Below, one piece after another: positions 55,101 to 59,309 of a DNA stretch of 59,309 nt. The stretch's first letter is position 1; each line of letters starts with the position of its first letter. The notes below the pieces were generated by a model that saw only the letters and a program-made list of their open reading frames with translations, had not been told where the DNA came from and did not search any database. The DNA is from Pseudomonas fluorescens. Lineage in GTDB: Bacteria; Pseudomonadota; Gammaproteobacteria; Pseudomonadales; Pseudomonadaceae. The DNA lies in assembly GCF_018614775.1 (NCBI RefSeq), contig NZ_JAGGOF010000035.1:1-59309 (forward strand), read 5' to 3'. The position numbers and the translations under genes were made by a program.

Positions 55101-55302
55101 GACCGGCCTGGCGACAGGCGACAAGGAAGCCGGGGCCGCAGCCAAGTCTCTGGTCACCGCTGGCGGCTATCTGTTGGGCGTCCCCACCAAGCCTCTCACG
55201 CGCCAGGGCTCTTACCTGTGGAATGTCGCTGTAGGCGACGAGGCGCCGGAAGACACCGCCGAATTCATCAAGGCCCTGCTGCATGGAGCCCCGAAAAAGT
55301 AA
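49189..55302 (+). CDS. Giant (2037 aa) internal virion protein with zincin-like motif
   Basis: Largest gene of the window. Domains: a Gly/Ala-rich region (about 240-410) with membrane-like helices, a zincin-like segment FLHETGHFYLEVM (HETGH at 828-832) resembling peptidase-like parts of large polyvalent phage proteins, long coiled coils (about 1000-1500), and a hydrophobic segment near 1895-1915 (ASAVASMVALAFFQGVVGDLL). It ends the ejection gene set and takes the place of T7 gp16. Inference: injected with the DNA, with one or more enzyme activities; protease activity needs proof. Confidence 0.85.
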   Translation: MSRYDDILSSADGQDEPNKYDAVIQRQRDLPNPRTALSYVADTNPDEQANIQRLAELTGLAPEMVSRNRPEVERKAKLDAVDYDALLSRAPVTNQFLTDPNNAGVAHDDIDALSNVEGAFDSFVKESGQQHSTDTVDALSRGIGQLGLIGEAGATLLDRSLSSVGGFFVNMLAPQSALDRNGTDEPNYTSQSEGGVVSAVEGYMAMPRDQRIAFAGQVFDQARAGGAGFGSAAADSGQYALRNPGLIGNALAEALPSLVVGGGFGGIAAQPAKSLAVSRLASTFAQRAAEKAIAVGGVNFGAGVAGGAGENLAEGFKKTGDIDQSYAYSLKRTLAEASVNALGGMLPIPFAGRGIGGKLGNIAVEGTAQAAGGAGGAAAGAAAVGEEATGGELFLNAALGLATAPVDVAIAGASSGRRYWQIEQDLAAVQRLGDMAENSKLFKRSPPRAEALIARLKEQAGGNVENILVPAEQFQRYFQENNLDPEQFATAATGNADALAEALTLGSDISIPLEKWASVIAKDGHHRGLEQDMRATPDAMTLRELAEFQQRAPEELDRLRDRVEQDATAASDRRVFEDVRGQLLGIGRETQTADREASLYQSAFRSLGERSGIDPYELFSQYQLRVGRDIPEVLRSPGGADQLDLLLDRLRTGDIPDDAAINGPSLIDFIRERGGINDEGGELAARDADVGRRGNNRIARKGGRSLDDMAAQAAEAGYLGNVPTATPDMLLTALDKELRGQRQSAPGNINQEQANTRGALDELQRAIDQSGLDLNALDNAAVRKALLGSETFRFDQEEGGARGFIQFDAGRKFNIKLTDKANLSTFLHETGHFYLEVMGDLAARTDVPDQVKQDYQTILDWFGVSDRSGIKVEQHEQFARGFEAYLREGKAPSAALQSAFSRFKAWLTQIYRDASRLNVQLNDEVRRVFDRLLATDDEIAVAQAPYRNLFSDAKVAGMSPAEFDAYRAAADKAGQAAEERLTAEALHELTREQQKWWKEARAIMQEAVTKEVHAQPVYRVQDLLLKGLQTDGTVGEPVRLARGPLVERYGKPVVSRLRGMTSDDGIHPDLVAEQFGYTSGDEMVQALVGARGRKELIQAETDARMRAEYGDLLNDGSLADRAVEAVHNDDRAQVVREELRAIDRLRRQVEKVQRAQDSNSRALRNDAYSAIPSLKDIRAVATQVIAEKTVRDIQPHLYLNAERKANRDAFNFASKNRWQEAAEAKQRELLNHYLYREATAARKEEEKIYTFMRRFEKPSTRERIGKAGASYLEQIEGLLDQYEFRKVSGPQVERRRSLAQFVSEQEAAGNVVTVPQHLIEQSARVNYRDLTFEELNGVRDAVVNIEHLARLKNKLLNRKDKRDYEQARSDLIRSLNENVPVDARKVATSESSETSSDKAYNALAGIDASLTRMENVINRLDGKNTSGPWHELVWNPLAEAQANERTLFKNGIRSIVERFAGMDSKRLADRFYIPSAGKSFNRREILMHALNTGNESNRTKLLKGNKLNDAALADMLGRLEKQDWDLVQSVWDSFDALWPDIAAMYKRLSGVAPPRIEPKPVNTAFGEYRGGYFPIMYDRKRAGAPPAAVGGELFNEGFEGALPSNGFTNQRNDNASGPLLLNLSAIPQRLAQHVHDLTHREALQDAHRLTKDPQIRAMLINKLGPRGADSFLPWLKAIANDRNPPETGNFNGFLDAARTNTSIVGLGLSSTTMLAQIGGLIPGLRYVKPRLLAQSLLDGIRSPVETYRMIADASPAMSLRWDTEDGRLASSMADLIGKNAFFRKRDDLVRFSFNLLGYLDRGISGAIWLASYREGLAAGKEPAAAALDGDNAVRLSQGGTGAMDIAAIQRKDQGAAMRLLTMFYTPFSAYYNQNRDLAFEAKQGARTVASAVASMVALAFFQGVVGDLLTGKGPDEDDNLAAWMAKSTLGFGVSGFPVIRDTLGAALSGHAGSLSPAWQAINAGRQAAGAVTGLATGDKEAGAAAKSLVTAGGYLLGVPTKPLTRQGSYLWNVAVGDEAPEDTAEFIKALLHGAPKK

Positions 55303-55319
55303 GCCAACTCCACCCACCG

Positions 55320-55347
55320 AAGCCCGCCACTGAGCGGGCTTTTTTTC
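55320..55347 (+). terminator. Terminator between ejection and tailspike genes
   Basis: Stem AAGCCCGC/GCGGGCTT with loop CACTGA and eight T. Confidence 0.9.
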
Positions 55348-55371
55348 GTCCAGAAAAAAGGAGTCACGACA

Positions 55372-57807
55372 GTGACCGTACCAACTCTAGAAAGTGTTGC
55401 CGAGTTCTCCACAAACGGGGTGACGACCAACTACCCGTTCTTCTTCAAATTTCTGGCGAATGAGGATTTGGTTGTCACATATGTCAACCCGGCCGGCGTG
55501 AGCTCGGTGCTGACGTACGGCTCGCAATACACCGTGAATGGCGCTGGCGATGAAGATGGCGGCAGCATCGTCACGTCTACTGCGCTGGCCGGCCCAGGCC
55601 AATTGATTGTTTCCAGGGAGATGGATGCTTATCAGCAAACCTCGCTTCGCAACCAGGGCAAGTTCCTTGCGAAAACGCATGAAGACGTGTTCGACAGGCT
55701 GACGATGCTGATTCAACAGGGTTTTTCCATCTTCAAGCGCGCCCTGGTCAGGCCTTTCGGCCGCAATTATTACGACGCGGAAGGTCGCAGAATCGCCAAC
55801 GTTGCCGATCCGGTGAGCCCTCAAGATGCCGCCACCGCTCAATGGACGGGGGAGTATGTCGCGGACTTGATCTCGCAGGTCACAGGACCCATCAACAATG
55901 CTGCGAACGTATACATCACCGGCGCCGACGGCCTTCCTCATGTTGTCCAGGATATTGGCAACGCCAATGGGTCTCAGGTCGTTGGTCATCACGGAGGTAC
56001 GCTTGAGGCTGCGCTTGATGCGCTGGATAGAAGGGTTGGCTTGGAACTTGTTCTCGATGCGAAAACGGACGGCACGGACCAGACCGCTGTAGTTGTGGCG
56101 TTCTTCTCCAAAGCGTTGACTGAAAATCGCCCTTGGATGGTCCCATCGGGGGATTACGTCATCAATCCAACTACACCGATCACAATCAAAACCTCAGGGG
56201 TGTGCAACGGCCGATTCCTCGTCCCGAAGGCGAACCAAACTTTCCGTTTCGATATCCTCCGAGACGTTGCCGGGAGCGTAATTCCAACAGGTTCATGGAC
56301 TGCTTTGCAGCGCGGGACAACCAATGCCAACGCGTTGAACGCCGTTGGCAAGAACTTGTTCATCTCATCGACTGAAGTATTGATTGAGCGCATCGGGTCA
56401 GGCGGGGCGCCATACATGAAGCAGGAGTTCATCCGATGCCCTCTGCCTGGTGGCATCTTCAGCACTGCGATTACCCGCAATTACAACTTCAACACCAACC
56501 TGACAGTGACGGCTCACACCCCATCAGTGCCAATTTCAATTGAAGGACTGTCGATTCTGCTTACAGGACCATCTGGTGGCGTGGAGTCCAACCGCGGCAC
56601 GATCGTTGTAACGCGCGATAACGTCGTGATGGACCAGCCTTCCGTAATCAATGCTGACCCCACTCAGCCTCGACCTGTCGCGATTGAGGTTAGTTATTGT
56701 GCAGACGTGACGCTTAATCAGCCGCATGTCCGTGGATTCAACTACGGTGGTCTGGGCTATGGGATCCTCAACGGTACAACCATCGGCCTTACCGTGAATC
56801 AACCTGTTCTCGAAGATTGTCGTCACGCCTACACTGGGGCCTATACCGTTGACGTTGTTCTCAACGGTGGCGTCTATAGCCGTGTCATTGACGACCATTG
56901 GACTGACCGGTTCACTGCAAACGATGTGAAGGTCTACGCCTCACAAGGTGCAAGCGCGTTTGAGTTCGCCGGCGACGACATAACCATCAACAATCCTCAG
57001 CAATTTGGTGGCCGAAGCCTGTTGGGTATCCGAGTGGATACGCCAAGCCTCGGCGGGAAAGTCGTGGTCAAAAATCCACGAATTCAAACTCGCGGAGAAA
57101 GCGGGGCGTTCCACCTGTTTGGCTTCTCCAGCCCGGGCGGGCCAGGAGCAATAGGTTTCACCTACACTAATAAACCACGGTTGCCCGACACGGTCGTAAT
57201 CGAAGATGCGCGTATCGATTCAGATACGGCCATTGTTTACGGGGCTTATCTCGGCAGTCTGCTCGCGCCGCATACCACCTGGGGAACTATCTGCCTGCGC
57301 GGGCAGTGGTCCTTCACTGGGTCTACGGTGATTGGCATTTTCGCCGAGAAGAATGCCACTTATCAGCAGGACCGGCGCCCATTGTTGGCCTGTGAAGCTA
57401 CGATGGACTGCGGTGCTAACGGTACTGCCGTGTATGTGATTGCTACCGACGCGGTTACCACGAACGCCATGGACGTCAAGCTGACGAATACGGTGCGCGG
57501 AGCTTTGCGCTACAGCGGGTACAGCGTGAACAACCTGCGCGCCAACAATGCGACGATTACGAACATGGTTGACGATAACTCGGCTGCGACCCCGCTAGGG
57601 GCGAGCATTTTTTCTGGCTGTTGGTTTACCGGAGGGGCAATATCCACGACCTTGAAGAACATGGCTTTTCAAGCATGTCAGTTTACCGGCAACTACACGG
57701 CCTTCCCGATCGCCGCGAATGTCACCATGGTGGGCAATATCAAAGGCACAACCGTCACCGGCCTCCCTGCGGATATTCGCGCCAACGTGGTAGCACCTTT
57801 TTCCTGA
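55372..57807 (+). CDS. Tailspike/tail fibre with right-handed beta-helix
   Basis: 811 aa from GTG 55372 (site AAGGAG). The first about 120 residues (FSTNGVTTNYPFFFKFLANEDLVV...MDAYQQTSLRNQGKF) form the particle-binding adaptor seen in podoviral fibres. Residues about 270-780 have spaced Val/Asn/Gly repeats of a pectate-lyase-like beta-helix. Probably recognises or degrades surface polysaccharide; no catalytic site can be assigned. The coding part is less GC-rich than the head genes, suggesting module exchange. Confidence 0.88.
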   Translation: MTVPTLESVAEFSTNGVTTNYPFFFKFLANEDLVVTYVNPAGVSSVLTYGSQYTVNGAGDEDGGSIVTSTALAGPGQLIVSREMDAYQQTSLRNQGKFLAKTHEDVFDRLTMLIQQGFSIFKRALVRPFGRNYYDAEGRRIANVADPVSPQDAATAQWTGEYVADLISQVTGPINNAANVYITGADGLPHVVQDIGNANGSQVVGHHGGTLEAALDALDRRVGLELVLDAKTDGTDQTAVVVAFFSKALTENRPWMVPSGDYVINPTTPITIKTSGVCNGRFLVPKANQTFRFDILRDVAGSVIPTGSWTALQRGTTNANALNAVGKNLFISSTEVLIERIGSGGAPYMKQEFIRCPLPGGIFSTAITRNYNFNTNLTVTAHTPSVPISIEGLSILLTGPSGGVESNRGTIVVTRDNVVMDQPSVINADPTQPRPVAIEVSYCADVTLNQPHVRGFNYGGLGYGILNGTTIGLTVNQPVLEDCRHAYTGAYTVDVVLNGGVYSRVIDDHWTDRFTANDVKVYASQGASAFEFAGDDITINNPQQFGGRSLLGIRVDTPSLGGKVVVKNPRIQTRGESGAFHLFGFSSPGGPGAIGFTYTNKPRLPDTVVIEDARIDSDTAIVYGAYLGSLLAPHTTWGTICLRGQWSFTGSTVIGIFAEKNATYQQDRRPLLACEATMDCGANGTAVYVIATDAVTTNAMDVKLTNTVRGALRYSGYSVNNLRANNATITNMVDDNSAATPLGASIFSGCWFTGGAISTTLKNMAFQACQFTGNYTAFPIAANVTMVGNIKGTTVTGLPADIRANVVAPFS

Positions 57808-57841
57808 AGGTCAGGGAGTTATTTTTACAGACTTGAAAAGC

Positions 57842-57873
57842 GAGCGGGCGCACCCATTGGAGTGCGCCTGCTC
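57842..57873. terminator. Strong stem-loop between converging genes
   Basis: Arms GAGCGGGCGCAC and GTGCGCCTGCTC pair over 12 bp with one mismatch and an 8-nt loop; it lies between the tailspike and the leftward membrane gene. Confidence 0.6.
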
Positions 57874-57885
57874 AGCCGGCCGAAG

Positions 57886-58452
57886 CTAGACAGCGGATAA
57901 TTTTTCTACGAGCCACTGACACATAATGGACATCTGTAACGCGGCTTCGTGACTAACGTTCTGTCCCATAGCTGACTCTCTTCTTAAGTCGGCGAGTTTC
58001 GTGTAGGTCGTAAAAGTCAATTCATTAACAAGTTTCTTTTCAAGCAAGACAGTCATTATCATTCGGTGAGTTTCGAACTCGGTTTTTGTATCGATGCCGT
58101 ATTTGTTTGCAACAGCATTAATAGATTTTTCAACTTCATTGAATGACTTGATGATAAGCTCAAGAGGATTTTCGTATGCTTGTTGGGTGTTAATCGGTGA
58201 TGGCGATGGCGGCAAGAGTTTTTCGCGGCCTTCTTGAGCTTCGATCATGACGTCCTCTTTAATGGCTTCAATTTGCTCGGAAAATGTCCAAAGGTATTTT
58301 CCATACTTAAAACTTCGAAGGTTGCGGATAAGATCGGTTATCGGCTTTTTAAACATTGTCGCGATGAGAAATGCCACTACCGGCCAAGCCAGCGAAGACA
58401 CGACCGAGGCGACTGAAGATACCGCAGCGGCGATAAATTGCTTCCAATCCAT
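57886..58452 (-). CDS. Membrane-anchored helical protein, possible lysogenic-conversion factor
   Basis: 188 aa from ATG 58452 (site AAGGAA). An N-terminal hydrophobic stretch (about residues 5-33; AAAVSSVASVVSSLAWPVVAFLIATMF) is followed by a charged, mostly helical cytoplasmic part with EQIEAIKEDVMIEAQEGREK. No family recognised. AT-rich, leftward, between the tailspike and attR: the usual place for a moron. Surface exclusion is one possibility. A longer frame to 58545 has no good start. Confidence 0.65.
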   Translation of the reverse strand: MDWKQFIAAAVSSVASVVSSLAWPVVAFLIATMFKKPITDLIRNLRSFKYGKYLWTFSEQIEAIKEDVMIEAQEGREKLLPPSPSPINTQQAYENPLELIIKSFNEVEKSINAVANKYGIDTKTEFETHRMIMTVLLEKKLVNELTFTTYTKLADLRRESAMGQNVSHEAALQMSIMCQWLVEKLSAV

Positions 58453-58559
58453 AAGAGAGTTCCTTTCCATGTGCCAGCAGTCGTTAGGCCGCAGGACTAT
58501 ATTAATGCACCAACATAACAGCTTCGCTTGTTGAGCGGTATCCATCTACCGTTCTGCTT

Positions 58560-58760
58560 GGCTTGGCTCTGTTGGGACGTACAAAAATCGGCATATCGCT
58601 TTTTCGACCTGAGCTGCCGGCGGCGTGGTTCATGGAAGAGCAAGAGCCCAGCTTGACCCAGCGCATGCTCAAAGAATTATCGCCATCACCGACGCCGGCG
58701 ACCGGGGGTTGATAGCGCTGAAGGCATGCCAGGCGTATGTCAGGGGATTGAATCAGCGAT
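58560..58760 (+). pseudogene. Decayed remnant with two overlapping open frames
   Basis: One frame reads AHAQRIIAITDAGDRGLIALKACQAYVRGL and stop; another, overlapping, reads LPAAWFMEEQEPSLTQRMLKELSPSP and stop. Neither has a start or full gene. The overlap recalls the 3' end of an Rz/Rz1 pair, so it may be leftover of another phage's lysis genes. Tentative. Confidence 0.4.
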
Positions 58761-58977
58761 AGAGCGATTCATTCGGGGTATTCATTACCGCCAGATCCAT
58801 TTTAATAAACTCCTCATTCTGATCGAGGGTGGCCAGCGCGCCGCGCACGTTGTCGGCCACGACGGATGATCCGTTCAGGGCGACCCAGTTGGATAGCTCC
58901 GGGACGGCAGCCTCAAGCGCGAACTGGTTTTCGTTGATCTTGGAAAGCAGTTGTGGGAGCAGATCGAGGTTTTGCAT
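58753..58977 (-). CDS. Small hypothetical protein near attR
   Basis: 74 aa with an AGGAG site before the ATG. Helical (LLPQLLSKINENQFALEAAVPELSNWV; DNVRGALATLDQNEEFI). No family recognised, though it looks like a widespread short Pseudomonas/prophage protein. The last gene before attR. Confidence 0.7.
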   Translation of the reverse strand: MQNLDLLPQLLSKINENQFALEAAVPELSNWVALNGSSVVADNVRGALATLDQNEEFIKMDLAVMNTPNESLYR

Positions 58978-59173
58978 TTATGACTCCTATTTCGTAGGAA
59001 TCAGCGTAGCAGTGGAGGGATTATCGGTCGGCAGAACGCCGAAGGAGGGGGCATTACTGTAGGAATATCCAACGCTAAGTTATTGATTTTTATAGAGGGT
59101 TTAGCTGTTTTTTGGCGCTCTTGAATTTGCTATATTTTCCTTTTAAGTCAGTAGGTTACGACCGGCTCTGGGT

Positions 59174-59250
59174 CACCTTGACATGGTGGGGGTCGTTGGT
59201 TCGAGTCCAATCGCGCCTACCAAACAAAATCCGCTCTGCTGGGCGGTCTA
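59174..59250 (+). repeat. attR core (77-bp direct repeat, tRNA-Val 3' fragment)
   Basis: Identical to 15411-15487. It contains the displaced 3' 49 nt of the original tRNA-Val(GAC) (through CCA at 59222) without a 5' half, so it is not a functional tRNA. Confidence 0.95.
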
Positions 59251-59281
59251 AAAGGGCTCACCGAAAGGTGGGCCTTTTTTT
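59251..59281 (+). terminator. Original host terminator of tRNA-Val
   Basis: Hairpin AAAGGGCTCACC/GGTGGGCCTTT with GAAA loop and T run, including G-T wobbles, right after attR. The 28 bp beyond it hold no feature. Confidence 0.8.
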
Positions 59282-59309
59282 GTTGTCTGTGTCCCGTCCT
59301 GAATAAGGT

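Larger units (their letters stand above)
15411..59250. mobile_element. Integrated temperate podovirus (BPP-1-like) of about 43.8 kb
   Basis: Bounded by the 77-bp att repeats, with integrase next to attL pointing to the tRNA. It holds excision, regulatory, replication, lysis, packaging, head, ejection and tailspike genes in phage order. Structural genes resemble the Bordetella BPP-1 (Bbp) set: portal, Bbp19, scaffold, major capsid, Bbp16 cement, internal virion proteins. No tail-tube or tape-measure gene of long-tailed phages is seen. All structural genes are open, so it may be inducible; three lesions lie in the non-structural part (antirepressor stop, G8 frameshift, decayed segment near attR). 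Confidence 0.93.

Noticed and set aside
57808..59173. Diversity-generating retroelement behind the tailspike
   Set aside because: BPP-1-like phages can carry one here, but no reverse transcriptase and no paired variable/template repeat was found.
59174..59222. A second tRNA-Val at attR
   Set aside because: Only the 3' 49 nt are present; the acceptor 5' strand and D-arm are missing.
15411..59250. CRISPR array or anti-CRISPR locus
   Set aside because: No evenly spaced repeats with unique spacers; the repeat clusters seen are short operators or iterons. No Aca-like/acr pair could be told with confidence.
59112..59306. Small plus-strand frame spanning attR
   Set aside because: It runs through the tRNA fragment and a terminator, so it is not a gene.

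Overview
The window is chromosomal DNA of a Pseudomonas (P. fluorescens-like) carrying a complete-looking temperate podovirus integrated in a tRNA-Val gene. The genus call rests on the gene order usg-fimV-truA-trpF-accD-folC-dedD-cvpA-purF-metZ (the order I know from P. aeruginosa PA3116-PA3107), on typical Pseudomonas REP elements, and on the codon and GC style. No search was run, so all product names come from reading motifs and family resemblance.

Host part (1-15410). From left to right: an Asd-like protein without the catalytic Cys (Usg), the polar pilus/peptidoglycan hub FimV, pseudouridine synthase TruA, TrpF, the acetyl-CoA carboxylase subunit AccD overlapping FolC, a SPOR-domain cell-division protein, CvpA, PurF, MetZ and a translationally coupled SDR. 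Then come tRNA-Val(TAC), two identical tRNA-Asp(GTC), a leftward FAD amine oxidase (PuuB-like), and tRNA-Val(GAC) with a strong promoter.

Prophage (15411-59250). A perfect 77-bp direct repeat (15411-15487 and 59174-59250) brackets it. It starts inside the anticodon stem of tRNA-Val(GAC) and runs 28 bp past CCA. The implied phage genome is about 43.76 kb (59174 minus 15411). The phage restores the 3' part of the tRNA and also supplies its own tRNA terminator. Layout: leftward int-xis operon with small ORFs (15569-17976); an accessory block (18362-24194) with a DUF6932 nucleotidyltransferase and coupled partner, a Phd/RelE-type toxin-antitoxin pair, a second large nucleotidyltransferase, a frameshifted gene and small orphans; AlpA-like and Arc/Mnt-like regulators with repeat operators; a Rha/antirepressor gene broken by an in-frame TGA; a CI/Cro/CII-like switch; a replication module with an O-like protein carrying internal iterons, a DnaC-like loader and a DnaB helicase; Q antiterminator; holin-endolysin-Rz/Rz1; then a Bordetella BPP-1-like (Bbp) podoviral head and ejection module ending in a 2037-aa virion protein and an 811-aa tailspike. 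Two leftward small genes (one membrane-anchored) lie beside attR.

The clearest undescribed candidates are the two-gene DUF6932-NTase/partner operon (18362-19734), the 408-aa NTase (20477-21703), and the G8-tract frameshifted gene (22014-22590). They sit together in the arm between xis and the repressor, a place where prophages often carry defence or lysogenic-conversion genes. Regulatory structure is unusually readable: TTAGCAA-type sites occur both at the int/xis promoter region and at the cI/cro region, CTGACAT repeats precede alpA, and GAGTC repeats lie between two divergent ribbon-helix-helix genes.
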